Below, one piece after another: positions 9,835 to 20,130 of a stretch of DNA of 64,000 nt. The stretch comes from Enterovibrio coralii (lineage in GTDB: Bacteria > Pseudomonadota > Gammaproteobacteria > Enterobacterales > Vibrionaceae). The number at the start of each line of letters is the position of its first letter. Within the stretch, counting starts at the first letter, position 1. The position numbers and the translations under genes are program-made. The notes under the pieces were generated by a model, which did not search any database, was not told where the DNA came from, and saw only the letters and a list, made by a program, of their open reading frames with translations. The stretch lies in contig NZ_LNTY01000050.1 of the NCBI RefSeq assembly GCF_001559595.1, forward strand, positions 124,001-188,000, in the 5' to 3' direction.

Positions 9835-11665
9835 ATGAGCAATAACGTAGAAACGATTCTGTCGCGCTACTTGCATCGCCGGGAAAGGCTCTTGGACATG
9901 TTGATAGCGCTACAGGAATTGGACGGCTACATATCGAGTTCCTCAGTAAGTGCGCTAGCCGCAGGGTTAAACATCTCTCCCTTAGACGTAAGGGAAACCA
10001 TTTCTTTCTACCATTTCCTTCACGACGCCCCCGCAGGTAGACACCAAATCTATCTAGCGGATACCGTTATCGCCCGTATGAAAGGTTACGAGTGGGTGAA
10101 AGAGGCCCTCACTGAAGCACTGGGTTGTGCATTTGGAGAGGTGACGGATGACGGTGAGTTTGGATTGTTTGACACCCAATGTATCGGCCTTTCTGATCAA
10201 GAGCCAACCATGTTGGTTGACGGGATCCCCTTTACGGATTTGACGCCAGACAAAGTCAAAACTGTCGTAGCAGCATTGAAAGCGGGTGTTTCACCAGAAG
10301 TGCTTGCCAATCCAGACAATGTAGACGGCAAAACCAAGTCTTATGTCCACTCGCTGGTCGATTCAAATATTTGCCAATCTGGCCCCATTTTCTTTCGAGA
10401 ACGCGTGGATATCGACAACGTGATTCAAGACGTTGTGACGTATTTACCCGCTGAAGTTATTGAAGCCACCAGCACATCAAAGCTGCGTGGCCGGGGCGGT
10501 GCTGGTTTTTCCGGGGGCTTGAAATGGCGATTGTGTCATGACGCGCCAGGTGACACCAAATACGTCATTTGTAACGCAGATGAAGGGGAGCCAGGCACGT
10601 TTAAAGACAGGGTTATTCTGACGGAATCTCCCGAGCAAGTGTTTGCTGGAATGATCATCGCCGGTTACGCCGTGGGAGCCAGAGAAGGGATCTTGTACTT
10701 ACGTTATGAATATCGGTATTTGGTGAGGTATCTCGAGCATACACTCAGCGACATGCGACAGCGTGGCTTGCTGGGAACCAGTGTTGGTGGTAATGCATGC
10801 TTCAGCTTCGATATTCGCATTCAACTGGGTGCCGGTGCCTATATTTGTGGTGATGAGTCGGCTTGATTGAGTCTTGTGAGGGTAAGCGAGGTACGCCTCG
10901 TGTTAAGCCTCCGTTCCCCGTGCACCAAGGGTTCATGGGATGTCCGACTGCTGTAAATAACGTCGAAACATTGGCTAACGTCGCAAGATCTTCGAACAGG
11001 GGGCGCGATGGTATGAAGCGATGGGAACGGCAGAATCTGCGGGCACACGACTTATCAGTGTGTCGGGAGATGTTGAAAAGCCGGGTATTTATGAGATTGA
11101 GTGGGGAATTTCTCTTAAAGATGTCCTCGAGCTAGTAGGAGCAAGAAACCCTCGCGTCGCACAAATAAGCGGGCCATCTGGTGAGTGTGTTTCCGTCGCC
11201 AGAGAGGGTAATCGCACCTTTTCTTACAAAGACCTCTCCTGCAATGGCTCTTTGATGGTGTTCAGTTATGAGCGAAATCTGCTGGAGATCGTTAGGCACT
11301 TTATCCATTTCTTCGTAGAAGAATCTTGTGGCATTTGCACGCCGTGTCGCGCGGGCAACGTTGAACTGTATAACAAGATGTCCCTCGTCATTGAAGGACG
11401 TGCTGTTGAGCAAGATCTTGAAGAGATCTTTGAATGGGCAAAGATCATTCGAGGCTCCAGCCGCTGTGGTCTTGGCACTACGTCTCCCAAACCCATCATC
11501 ACTTCCTTGCAAGCATTCCCTGAAGAATACAAACAAAAATTGGTTGAACAGAATGGGCCACTGCTTGCTTCTTTCGATTTGAATGCGGCATTGCATGAAT
11601 TTACCGTTGCAACCAACACGCTTCAAGGAGCCGAAACGGCGCAGACAGTGGAGGGATCGAAATGA
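9835..11665 (+). CDS. hoxF: NAD-reducing hydrogenase diaphorase subunit HoxF, two frameshifts
   Basis: The FMN- and NAD-binding subunit of the cytoplasmic group 3d [NiFe] hydrogenase. An N-terminal NuoE-like domain (1-165, with [14 protein letters not shown]) is fused to a NuoF-like domain with RGRGGAGF for [19 protein letters not shown] for FMN, and [12 protein letters not shown] for the iron-sulfur cluster near the C-terminus. About 610 residues when two lost bases are restored, near 10864 (GGCTTGATT, one T short) and near 10997 (AAGATC, one A short). The protein follows HoxF of Cupriavidus necator closely along its whole length. Ribosome site AAGGAG precedes the start. Its stop overlaps the hoxU start by 4 bases. 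Both shifts sit in short homopolymers and are probably sequence errors. Confidence 0.93.
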
Positions 11666-12366
11666 GCATTACCTTGACGATTGATGGAAAGGAAGTTACC
11701 GCAGAAGAAAACCAGATGCTGGTAGATGTGGCGGCCGATAACGGCGTTTATATCCCCACACTCTGCTACCAGCGTGGCAGACCTTGTCTGGGCACCTGTC
11801 GTGTTTGCACCTGTAAAGTGAACGGCAACAACGCTGCCTCCTGCACGGTGCCAGTTTCAGATGGCATGGTGGTGGAGGTTAACGAACCGGAAACCAAAGA
11901 CATTCGCAAGGCACTGATTGAAATGCTGTTTGTCGAGGGCAAACACAATTGCCCAAGTTGCGAGAAAAGCGGCCGTTGTGACCTTCAAGCTGTGGGCTAT
12001 GAAACTGGCATGATGGTTTCTCGTTTTCCTTACCGTTTCCCGGTTACTGAAGTGGATTTTCGTTCTAACAAAATTTGGCTGGAGCGAGACCGATGCATTT
12101 TCTGCCAACGATGCGTTGAGTTCGTGAGAGACGAAGACACAGGGCAAAAGATCTTCAACATCAATGGACGTGGCGCGAAAGCGCGGATTGAGATTGATAT
12201 CGAACTGGCCAACAAAATGAGCGATGAGCAGGTAACGCAAGCGATGGAACTGTGTCCTGTCGGGTGCATTTTGAAAAAAGCTGTAGGGTTTGATGCGCCA
12301 ATTGGGCAACGCAAATTCGACATTTCGTCAGTGCGTGATCGCGCGACAGGGAGTAGCGAAAAATGA
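11662..12366 (+). CDS. hoxU: NAD-reducing hydrogenase diaphorase subunit HoxU
   Basis: A 234-residue iron-sulfur subunit like the N-terminal part of NuoG. It has an N-terminal 2Fe-2S ferredoxin domain (CYQRGRPCLGTCRVCTC), the His-Cys3 4Fe-4S motif (HNCPSCEKSGRCDLQ) and further cysteines CIFCQRC and CPVGC. It passes electrons between the HoxYH hydrogenase module and HoxF. Start and stop overlap both neighbours by 4 bases, showing tight translational coupling in hoxFUYH. Confidence 0.93.
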   Translation: MSITLTIDGKEVTAEENQMLVDVAADNGVYIPTLCYQRGRPCLGTCRVCTCKVNGNNAASCTVPVSDGMVVEVNEPETKDIRKALIEMLFVEGKHNCPSCEKSGRCDLQAVGYETGMMVSRFPYRFPVTEVDFRSNKIWLERDRCIFCQRCVEFVRDEDTGQKIFNINGRGAKARIEIDIELANKMSDEQVTQAMELCPVGCILKKAVGFDAPIGQRKFDISSVRDRATGSSEK

Positions 12367-12995
12367 GTATCGGTTCAGTAGAAAGCACGCATATCTTTTC
12401 CCACGATCTTCCTCGCACACCGCTGGATAAAGAAACAGAAGCCCAGCGTGAAGGGAAAATCAAAGTCGCCATGATTGGCCTTTGTGGGTGTTGGGGCTGC
12501 ACATTGTCATTTTTAGATATGGATGAGCGACTTCTGGGTTTGCTCGACAAAGTCACGGTGACGCGCTCTTCCATCACCGACGTCAAACGCATCCCAGAGC
12601 GATGCACCATTGGCTTTATTGAAGGTGGCGTTGCCAACGAAGAAAACATCGAAACCCTTGAGCATTTTCGTGAGAACTGCGACATCTTGATCTCGGTAGG
12701 AGCGTGCGCGGTGTGGGGCGGTGTGCCAGCCATGCGGAATCAGGTTTCTCTCACTGAGTGCCTAGATGAAGCGTATGTTTCTTCTTCAACCCGCCCAGCG
12801 AATTCTGACAACGTTATTCCCCATATTGATGTCCCCAAAATCACCACCAAAGTTTATCCGGCCCATGAAGTCGTCAAGATGGACTATTTCATTCCAGGCT
12901 GTCCACCAGATGGCGATGCCATCTTCAAAGTGCTGGACGATTTAGTGAATGGACGCGAGGTAGATTTACCAACGTCGGTTAACCGTTACGACTAA
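12363..12995 (+). CDS. hoxY: NAD-reducing hydrogenase small subunit HoxY
   Basis: A 210-residue small subunit of the [NiFe] hydrogenase module. It has the single proximal 4Fe-4S cluster motif CGCWGCTLSF near residue 40, with later ligands in SVGACAVWGGVP and PGCPPD. The absence of a Tat signal peptide shows that it stays in the cytoplasm, as in group 3d enzymes. It sits between hoxU (4-base overlap) and hoxH (13-base gap). Confidence 0.93.
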   Translation: MSIGSVESTHIFSHDLPRTPLDKETEAQREGKIKVAMIGLCGCWGCTLSFLDMDERLLGLLDKVTVTRSSITDVKRIPERCTIGFIEGGVANEENIETLEHFRENCDILISVGACAVWGGVPAMRNQVSLTECLDEAYVSSSTRPANSDNVIPHIDVPKITTKVYPAHEVVKMDYFIPGCPPDGDAIFKVLDDLVNGREVDLPTSVNRYD

Positions 12996-13008
12996 GGGAG
13001 AGAGGATA

Positions 13009-14475
13009 ATGAGCAAGACACTGGTCATTGATCCGGTTACTCGGATAGAAGGACATGGCAAAGTCACCCTGCAATTAGACGACAATAACAAGGTGACGGA
13101 TGCCAGATTACAGGTTATTGAATTTCGTGGCTTCGAGCGATTCATTCAAGGGCACCCATATTGGGAAGCTCCGATGTTGTTGCAACGTATCTGCGGAATC
13201 TGTTTTGTTAGTCACCATCTGTGCGGTGCCAAAGCGTTAGACGATATGGTTGGCGTAGGTTTGAAAGATGGCATTAAAATGCTGCCGACGCCGGAGAAAG
13301 TGCGACGTCTGGGCCATTACGCGCAACAACTGCAATCGCACGTGACAGCGTATTTCTACCTCATTGCACCAGAAATGGTGTTTGGAATCGAATCCGCGCC
13401 AGAAAAACGCAATATCCTTGGGCTCGCCGAAGCCAACCCCGAGCTGGTGAAACGCGTGATCCAGCTGCGTAAGTGGGGGCAGGAATTGATTGCCGCTGTG
13501 TTGGGCAAACGGATGCATGGCATCAGTTCTATTCCTGGTGGGGTAAATAACAATCTCAGTATCGCAGAGCGGGATAGGTTTCTGAAAGGCAATGAAGATC
13601 TGCTTTCGATCGATGAAGTCATCGATTATGCGCAGGACGCACTCAACCTGTTTTACGCCTATCACGAGAAGCATCGCGATGAGATTGATAGCTTTGGTGT
13701 CGTCAATGCGCTGGATATGTGCCTTGTCGATGATAACGGCGATGTGGATTACTACCACGGCAAGATGCGTGTCATTAACGAAAACAAGGATGTCGTGTTA
13801 GAAACCGATTATCACGATTACCTTGACCATTTCTCGGAAGCGACAGAAGCGTGGAGTTACATGAAATTCCCTTACCTAAAAGCCATGGGACGGGAAGCTG
13901 GCTCTGTGCGCGTTGGCCCGCTGGCGCGTTTGAATGTAACGCGACAGTACAACACGCCTTTGGCGCAAGAAGCTCTGGAGCGTTTTCACGCGTATACCAA
14001 GGGAAAAGCCAACAACATGACCCTGCATACCAACTGGGCGCGGGCGATTGAAATCCTCCATTCTGCAGAGCTAATCAAAGACTTGCTCAACGATCCTGAT
14101 CTTCAAGGTGACAACCTCATTATTACGCCAGCTCAAGGCGCATGGACAGGTGAGGGCGTGGGTGTGGTTGAGGCTCCACGTGGCACTTTGCTTCACCATT
14201 ATCGTGCAGATGAATCCGGCAACATGACGTTTGCCAATTTGATTGTGTCTACCACTCAGAACAATCGAGTAATGAACCGTACTGTGCAGTCAGTTGCGCA
14301 GGATTGGATTTCAGGAAAAGCAGAAATCACCGAAGGGATGATGAATGCGATAGAGGTAGGGATCCGTGCATACGACCCATGCCTAAGCTGTGCTACGCAT
14401 GCCATGGGACAAATGCCACTTCAAATCTCGTTGCTTGATGCAAAAGGACGCCTGATTGATGAAAAGTTCAGATAA
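13009..14475 (+). CDS. hoxH: NAD-reducing hydrogenase large subunit HoxH
   Basis: A 488-residue [NiFe] catalytic subunit. The N-terminal metal ligands are in RICGICFVSHH and the C-terminal ligands in DPCLSCATH, followed by a 24-residue tail (from AMGQMPLQ to EKFR) that the maturation protease should remove after the His. H2 is oxidised here and electrons leave through HoxY, HoxU and HoxF to NAD+. The last bases overlap hoxW, the likely specific protease. The frame is intact. Confidence 0.95.
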   Translation: MSKTLVIDPVTRIEGHGKVTLQLDDNNKVTDARLQVIEFRGFERFIQGHPYWEAPMLLQRICGICFVSHHLCGAKALDDMVGVGLKDGIKMLPTPEKVRRLGHYAQQLQSHVTAYFYLIAPEMVFGIESAPEKRNILGLAEANPELVKRVIQLRKWGQELIAAVLGKRMHGISSIPGGVNNNLSIAERDRFLKGNEDLLSIDEVIDYAQDALNLFYAYHEKHRDEIDSFGVVNALDMCLVDDNGDVDYYHGKMRVINENKDVVLETDYHDYLDHFSEATEAWSYMKFPYLKAMGREAGSVRVGPLARLNVTRQYNTPLAQEALERFHAYTKGKANNMTLHTNWARAIEILHSAELIKDLLNDPDLQGDNLIITPAQGAWTGEGVGVVEAPRGTLLHHYRADESGNMTFANLIVSTTQNNRVMNRTVQSVAQDWISGKAEITEGMMNAIEVGIRAYDPCLSCATHAMGQMPLQISLLDAKGRLIDEKFR

Positions 14476-14962
14476 GCCTCTTCGCTTAAGCGATTTCGAT
14501 TTGATCTACGGGATTGGTAATGTCGGGCGGGAAGATGATGGTCTTGGTTGGGCATTTGTCGATGCGATTGAATCCATGAAAGAAATTAACGCCAAATTGG
14601 TCCGGCACTATCAACTTTTCTTTGAAGATGTGGATTTACTGCGTCGGCATCAGCGTGTTTTGTTTGTTGATGCAACCAAAGAGGTGACAACGTCACGATA
14701 TGCAATCGAAAGCGTGATGCCAAAGCTGGATGACTCCTTCACCTCGCATGCTATATCGGTTCAATCCATCGTCGCGATGTGCCACCAGTGCTATCAGTCA
14801 TTCCCCGATGTTTGGTTATTGACCATAAAAGGAACAAGCTGGGAGCTTTCACTTGGTTTGACCAAGGAGGCCGATGCCAATCTCAAACTCGCGCTGGAAG
14901 GCTTGTTGTCTGAAGGCATATCGGAACGCAAAGACGATGTTGAACGCGATAAGAATACTTAG
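14459..14962 (+). CDS. hoxW: Hydrogenase maturation protease HoxW
   Basis: A 167-residue endopeptidase of the HyaD/HycI family: GIGNVGREDDGLGWAFVDAIE near the N-terminus carries the metal-binding Asp/Glu, with FVDAT and SHAIS further on. It should cut the C-terminal tail of HoxH after nickel insertion. The start is taken at the second ATG (14459), overlapping hoxH by 17 bases. A perfect matS site (14684-14696) lies within the gene. In Cupriavidus necator hoxW and hoxI follow hoxFUYH in the same order. Confidence 0.88.
   Translation: MKSSDKPLRLSDFDLIYGIGNVGREDDGLGWAFVDAIESMKEINAKLVRHYQLFFEDVDLLRRHQRVLFVDATKEVTTSRYAIESVMPKLDDSFTSHAISVQSIVAMCHQCYQSFPDVWLLTIKGTSWELSLGLTKEADANLKLALEGLLSEGISERKDDVERDKNT
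14684..14696. other. matS site (MatP binding)
   Basis: GTGACAACGTCAC, a perfect match to GTGACRNYGTCAC, inside hoxW. Confidence 0.8.
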
Positions 14963-15006
14963 AGCTCACGGCAATCTGTCGACCCGTTGAGAACAACCTC
15001 TTTTGA

Positions 15007-15528
15007 ATGCACAAGGATACCAACATGAACATACCCTACGAAGAAAACGTTGCACGTCTGATATTGGAAGCGCCGATTGGGCAATACATAGGGGAGTCCG
15101 GAGCCAGCATTCTCGCTCAACAAGCGGCGACAGAAATATCCCTTAATGATGGAGAGTTTCTTTATCGAACGGGAGATGTTGCCAACAGCTTTTATATCGT
15201 AACGTCTGGACGGCTGGCGTTTTGTCGGGAAAACAAAAGCTCAGGAAAGATCAACTTGCTGCACACACTCCATCAAGGTGATTTGATTGGTGAGCTCAGC
15301 TTTATCGACGGTGAACCAAGGAGTATTTCAGTGCAGGCTCTCGGAGCAGCGACTGTGCTTTGCTTTCACCGAGAAGATATTGACCCTTTAATTACGTCCC
15401 ACCCAAAACTGGTCTTTGATTTTATGCGAGCGGTCGTGAAACGGGTTCATCACACCGTGACCGCAATTGGTCAGCAACAAGCGGAATTGGCGGATTACAT
15501 CGCCACAGGAGGAAAAGGACGCTTTTAG
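15007..15528 (+). CDS. hoxI: Cyclic-nucleotide-binding-fold subunit HoxI
   Basis: A 173-residue protein with one cNMP-binding beta-roll (about 40-150: DGEFLYRTGDVANSFYIV, GDLIGELSFIDGEPRS) and no DNA-binding helix-turn-helix. Size, fold and place after hoxW match HoxI of Cupriavidus necator, which joins the soluble hydrogenase as a homodimer and is linked to activation by NADPH. The phosphate-binding cassette GELSFIDGEPRS is retained. ATG at 15025 is an alternative start. It is the last gene of the hox operon; the next promoter lies about 300 bases downstream. Confidence 0.85.
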   Translation: MHKDTNMNIPYEENVARLILEAPIGQYIGESGASILAQQAATEISLNDGEFLYRTGDVANSFYIVTSGRLAFCRENKSSGKINLLHTLHQGDLIGELSFIDGEPRSISVQALGAATVLCFHREDIDPLITSHPKLVFDFMRAVVKRVHHTVTAIGQQQAELADYIATGGKGRF

Positions 15529-15911
15529 AAACTGTCGTTTTCTATACCCAAACAGCCTCCTTTTTCACGTTGAATGGGTATACCTGTCTTATAAATTTCT
15601 TTCCGGTTTTCCCTTCTGAGCTTTGGCGATGAGGGGATTTTTTTGCTTTTGGGCAAACGGAAACTCACCTGATTAGAAAGTTTCCATAAATTGAGAATAT
15701 CGGAAACTTACCTTTCAATGACAGTTCCGCGTGTTGAAATTTCGTTTATACCTAGTTTTATTATGGTTACTTTGAAGGCGCGTCAGTATTGGGTTTAGCG
15801 ATTGAAATTACGCAACAGCCCGTGTTTGGCACAGTACGTGCTCTGTTCCTTTTCATACACCAAGTAGAACAAACCAAAATAGCGCGAAACAAGCATCAAG
15901 GGACACACGAT
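15529..15911. other. Intergenic region between hoxI and hypA
   Basis: It holds an inverted repeat TATACCCA (15543-15550) / TGGGTATA (15575-15582) just after hoxI, which may help to end the hox transcript although no T run follows, and a sigma-54 promoter at 15827-15842. An open frame that extends hypA upstream to 15789 crosses this promoter and is not used. Confidence 0.5.
15827..15842 (+). promoter_or_regulatory. Sigma-54 promoter of the hyp operon
   Basis: TTGGCACAGTACGTGCTC: GG at 15828-15829 and GC at 15840-15841 with the correct 10-base spacing, and the -24 box TGGCAC is the consensus. Transcription would start near 15853, about 60 bases before hypA. Confidence 0.75.
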
Positions 15912-16253
15912 ATGCACGAGTTATCCATCTGCGAAAGTATCGTCAGTACATTGAAATCACATGCTGAGACTCAAGACTTTTCTCGCGTAAAAGTACTGCG
16001 ATTGGAGATTGGAAAATTCGCAGGTGTTGAGATTGAAGCGTTACGTTTTTGCTTTCCCATTGTCGCACTAGGCACGGTCGCTGAAGATGCTGAAATGGAG
16101 ATTACCTTGGTATCTGGAACCGGTTGGTGCGAGGTATGCCAAAGCTCATCAGACATGCTGGAGCGATACTCTTCGTGCCAACAATGCGGCAGCCAAGGGC
16201 TATCAATATCATCGGGTGAAGAAATGCGCATAGCCAATGTGGAGGTCGAGTAA
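15912..16253 (+). CDS. hypA: Hydrogenase nickel insertion protein HypA
   Basis: A 113-residue nickel metallochaperone. It starts MHELSIC, where the second-position His is the nickel ligand, so 15912 and not the upstream extension is the true start. Two CxxC pairs (CEVC, CQQC) form the zinc site. It works with HypB to load nickel into hydrogenase large subunits. The stop overlaps the hypB start (TAATG). Confidence 0.92.
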   Translation: MHELSICESIVSTLKSHAETQDFSRVKVLRLEIGKFAGVEIEALRFCFPIVALGTVAEDAEMEITLVSGTGWCEVCQSSSDMLERYSSCQQCGSQGLSISSGEEMRIANVEVE

Positions 16254-17122
16254 TGTGTACGGTCTGTGGCTGCGGAGATAGCAGTATCGAAAATCATCAT
16301 CATGAACATCAAGATCACCACCATGAGCACCATGGTCATACGCATCACTATGGAAAAGGCCCTGCGGGTGTGCACGTGGCGGGCATGTCGCAAGCTCGCA
16401 TGGTCAGTATCGAGCAAAATATCTTGGCGCAAAACGACCACTATGCAGAGGAAAACCGCACCCATTTCCTCACAAATGGCCAGCTAGCATTGAATCTCGT
16501 GTCCAGTCCTGGTTCAGGCAAAACAACGCTCTTGGTCAACACGCTCAATCAATTGAAAGAGACCTTGGTGATGGCCGTGGTTGAAGGCGATCAACAAACC
16601 ACGAACGATGCAGAGCGCATCCGTGAAACGGGTGTGCCAGCGATTCAAGTGAACACAGGCAAAGGCTGTCACTTAGACGCGCATATGGTGGGTCATGCCG
16701 CACACGACCTTAAGTTAGTGCCAAATTCGCTTTTGTTTATCGAAAACGTTGGCAATCTCGTGTGTCCAGCGGCATTTGATCTCGGCGAGCATTGTAAAGT
16801 CGCCATTCTTTCCGTCACTGAAGGCGAGGACAAGCCTCTCAAGTACCCAAACATGTTTGCGGCGGCTGAGTTGGTGATCCTCAACAAAATCGACTTGCTT
16901 CCTTATGTGCAGTTTGATGTCGCACGCTGCAGAGAACACATCCATCAGGTAAATCCTAATGCCACAATCATCGAGCTATCTGCAACGACGAATGAAGGCA
17001 TGGAGCATTGGTTTGATTGGTTAAACGCGCAGAAAAACCTTGTCCTGACGCATCAGAAAACCATTCTTCTCAGCCAGATTGAGGCTATTGAAGAGCGACT
17101 CGATTCAGCGGGAAATAAATAG
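16253..17122 (+). CDS. hypB: Hydrogenase nickel incorporation GTPase HypB
   Basis: A 289-residue SIMIBI GTPase. It has the N-terminal CTVCGCGD motif for high-affinity nickel, a His-rich stretch at residues 15-33 (His/Glu/Asp repeats, for nickel storage), Walker [11 protein letters not shown] near residue 85, and NKIDLLP for guanine. It follows hypA directly. Confidence 0.94.
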   Translation: MCTVCGCGDSSIENHHHEHQDHHHEHHGHTHHYGKGPAGVHVAGMSQARMVSIEQNILAQNDHYAEENRTHFLTNGQLALNLVSSPGSGKTTLLVNTLNQLKETLVMAVVEGDQQTTNDAERIRETGVPAIQVNTGKGCHLDAHMVGHAAHDLKLVPNSLLFIENVGNLVCPAAFDLGEHCKVAILSVTEGEDKPLKYPNMFAAAELVILNKIDLLPYVQFDVARCREHIHQVNPNATIIELSATTNEGMEHWFDWLNAQKNLVLTHQKTILLSQIEAIEERLDSAGNK

Positions 17123-17140
17123 GTAACGGGTGCTGTCGTT

Positions 17141-18612
17141 ATGCAAAGTTCTCGATTACCTATAGTGCTGGTTGTTGATGATGAGCCGATGTCACTGCAT
17201 GCGATGCGTCGGATCCTCGAAGAAGACTTCACGGTTTTGACCGCAGAAAACGTCTTAGATGCTGAGAATGTCCTCACAGAAATCCCCGTACAAGTGGTGG
17301 TTTCTGATCAGCGTATGCCAGACATGACAGGGACAGCGTTTCTGACCAAAGTGCGTAAGCAGTGGCCTGACGTTATCCGCATTATCATCTCTGCGTATAC
17401 CGATCCGTCCGACCTTATCAAAGCCATTAACGAAGCGGGCATTTATAACTTCATCCCCAAGCTTGGCAGCCTGAGCATCTGATTCTCACACTGAAAAATG
17501 CCGTGCGTCTTCATACGCTGCAAAGAGAAAACGAGCTTCTTAATGTCGAGCTTAAAGTCACTGCGCCCCAAGTCGATGACCAGCTAAAACGTAAGCGTGA
17601 AGAGTTAAAGAAACGGCACCACTTCGACAACATTATTTGTGCAGAGCAAAGCCCAATGAAAGGGATTTGTGAACACGTCGCACGAATAGCACCTTTTGAT
17701 ATACCCGTGTTAGTGACGGGCGAATCCGGAACAGGGAAAGAGTTGATTACCCGCGCGATTCACTATTCAAGCCACCGTGCTGATAAGCCTTTTGTGACGG
17801 AAAACTGCGGTGCCATGCCGGTTCAACTTTTGGAAAGCGAACTGTTCGGACATACGCGGGGAGCGTTTACTGGTGCCACCTCTGAACGTATTGGTTTGCT
17901 GGAACAAGCCGATGGTGGAACGGTATTTCTTGATGAAATTGGCGATACCTCGCTGGAGTTTCAGGTCAAGCTGCTTCGTTTTTTACAAGAAGGTGAAATG
18001 CGTCCGCTTGGCAGTAACCGAAGCCGTAAGGTGAATGTTCGCGTCATTTCAGCGACGAACCGCAACCTCGAAGAAGAAGTGCGTGCGGGGCGTTTTCGAG
18101 AAGATCTGTTTTATCGGCTCGCTGCTGTACCGCTGCACATACCGCCGCTCCGTGAACGAAGCATGGACATTCCCGTTATCGCAAACAGCATTCTGAAAAC
18201 CCATATGCTGGCTTATGACAAGGCAGTGGAAGGTTTTACTCAAGAAGCACTGGACTGCATGGTCGCTTACCCGTGGCCGGGCAATGTCAGAGAACTTGAG
18301 AACGAAGTTAGGCGGATGTTGGTTATGACCGATGCGACATGTCTTGGCGCGGATTTGCTCTCTCCAAAAGTTCTCCGAGGAGCATGTTCCGGTGTGTTAG
18401 GTGACGAGTTAGCTGACGTATTCGGCGAAGTAGATGAAGGCAGTCTGAAAGATCGCGTTGAAAGTTTGGAAGCACGGATATTGAAAGAGACGCTTATTCG
18501 TCATCGATGGAATAAAAGCAAGGCAGCACTGGAGTTGGGGCTTTCCCGTGTGGGACTGAGAGCGAAACTCGAGCGCTATGGACTCGACCAAGACAAGTTG
18601 AGCCATTCATAG
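17141..18612 (+). CDS. hoxA: Sigma-54-dependent response regulator HoxA/HupR, one frameshift
   Basis: About 490 residues when one base lost near 17462 is restored (CCAAGCTTGGCAG, expected AAGCCTTGG). Receiver domain 1-120 with Asp56 (SDQRMPDM), AAA+ domain with GESGTGKE, the sigma-54 loop GAFTGA and FLDEIGD, and a C-terminal Fis-type helix ([20 protein letters not shown]). HoxA/HupR activates hydrogenase promoters when the H2 sensor signals. Lying between hypB and hypC it is part of the hyp operon, so it may increase its own expression through the promoter at 15.83 kb. Confidence 0.9.
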
Positions 18613-18636
18613 CGGGACAAGATAAGGAGATTGCGA

Positions 18637-18948
18637 ATGTGCCTTGGAATTCCCGGACAAATCATTGCGATTCAAGACAATGCGAATTGCATTGCGACGG
18701 TTGAAATATCTGGTGTGCGCCGGCCCGTGAACATTGCTTGTGTTCTTAATGGTGAGTCGCCAGAAGAAACGGTGGGTGAATGGGTATTGGTCCATGTTGG
18801 CTTTGCCATGAGCAAGATTGATAGTGAAGAGGCGGAGAAAACGCTCGCATTGCTAGCAGAGATTGGTGAACTGCAGGAAGAGTTGGATGCCATGAAGCAC
18901 TCAACGTCTCAGGAAGGGCAAGAAGGAAACAATCATGAAGTACGTTGA
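18637..18948 (+). CDS. hypC: Hydrogenase maturation chaperone HypC
   Basis: A 103-residue HypC/HupF protein. The start at 18637 gives MCLGIPG with the essential Cys2, and AAGGAG lies 8 bases upstream. VHVGFAMSKID is the second family motif. The C-terminal part (about 70-103) is longer and more acidic than usual. HypC carries the Fe(CN)2CO precursor with HypD. It overlaps the hypD start by 14 bases. Confidence 0.92.
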   Translation: MCLGIPGQIIAIQDNANCIATVEISGVRRPVNIACVLNGESPEETVGEWVLVHVGFAMSKIDSEEAEKTLALLAEIGELQEELDAMKHSTSQEGQEGNNHEVR

Positions 18949-20107
18949 TGAATTTCGTAACCCTGATGTTGTGAGCGGCATTGTTGAAGCCATAAATGCC
19001 CAGTTGAATGTCATTGAACAGCGACGAGGAAAGCCAATGCGACCGCTCCAATTGATGGAGTTCTGTGGCGGTCATACCCATACGCTGTTCAAGTACGGTA
19101 TTGAAAACCTACTTTCTGATCGTATTGAAATGGTGCACGGGCCAGGTTGTCCAGTCTGTGTTCTTCCTATGGGACGTGTTGACGACTGCATAGAGATTGC
19201 TGCCAATCCCGATGTGATTTTTACCACCTTCGGTGATGCCATGCGTGTGCCGGGTCTGAAAGGTAGCTTGCTTGATGCCAAGGCCAGAGGTAGCGACATC
19301 CGCATGGTTTATTCCCCGTTAGATGCGCTGGAACTCGCCAGAAAGAACCCAGACAAAGATATTGTGTTCTTTGCGCTCGGCTTTGAAACCACCATGCCAA
19401 GCACTGCCTTGACGGTTCTACAAGCGGAGAAAGAGGGGCTGACGAACTTTTCGCTTTTCTGTAATCACATTACGACCGCACCAACTATTGATGCCATTTT
19501 GAATGAGCCAGATCTGAATTTGGACGGCTTCCTTGCGCCTGGACACGTGAGCATGGTGATAGGGATGGAACCTTTTGAGTTTATCGCAAGGGATTACGAT
19601 AAACCCATTGTCATCACTGGCTTCGAACCGCTCGACATTCTTCAGTCGATCCTGATGTTAGTCACCCAAATTGCCGAACAACGTTGTGATGTGGAAAACC
19701 AATATCGACGTGTAGTGGAAGATAACGGAAACGATCCTGGTTTAGCCGCCATTAAGAAGGTCTATGACACGTATCCGGTTACAGAGCTTCGAGGCTTCGG
19801 GGAAATTGGTGATGCGGGCGTCCGTCTGCGTCCGAGCTATGCCGCGTGGGACGCCGAGCAAAAGTTCGTGGTTTCACGTCAATCCTCAAACGACCCAGAT
19901 ACATGCCAATGTGGGGAAGTCCTCAAAGGTCTGATTCGTCCTTGGCAATGCCAAATGTATGGTAAGTCCTGCACGCCTCAGTCTCCACTTGGCGCATTAA
20001 TGGTGTCTACAGAAGGAGCATGTTCTGCCTATTACAACCATGGTTTCCGAGCACCTGACAGCGGTCAGAAACGGATTGCTGTTGTCGATGCCTCGCACTC
20101 AGCTTAA
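18935..20107 (+). CDS. hypD: Hydrogenase maturation protein HypD
   Basis: A 390-residue iron-sulfur scaffold for the Fe(CN)2CO cofactor. Family motifs are all present: FCGGHTH, GPGCPVC, TFGDAMRVPG, the C-terminal cysteine set including CQCGEVLKG, and MVSTEGACSAYY. Intact. Confidence 0.95.
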   Translation: MKYVDEFRNPDVVSGIVEAINAQLNVIEQRRGKPMRPLQLMEFCGGHTHTLFKYGIENLLSDRIEMVHGPGCPVCVLPMGRVDDCIEIAANPDVIFTTFGDAMRVPGLKGSLLDAKARGSDIRMVYSPLDALELARKNPDKDIVFFALGFETTMPSTALTVLQAEKEGLTNFSLFCNHITTAPTIDAILNEPDLNLDGFLAPGHVSMVIGMEPFEFIARDYDKPIVITGFEPLDILQSILMLVTQIAEQRCDVENQYRRVVEDNGNDPGLAAIKKVYDTYPVTELRGFGEIGDAGVRLRPSYAAWDAEQKFVVSRQSSNDPDTCQCGEVLKGLIRPWQCQMYGKSCTPQSPLGALMVSTEGACSAYYNHGFRAPDSGQKRIAVVDASHSA

Positions 20108-20130
20108 ATCGCGATTGAAGGAGAGAAGTT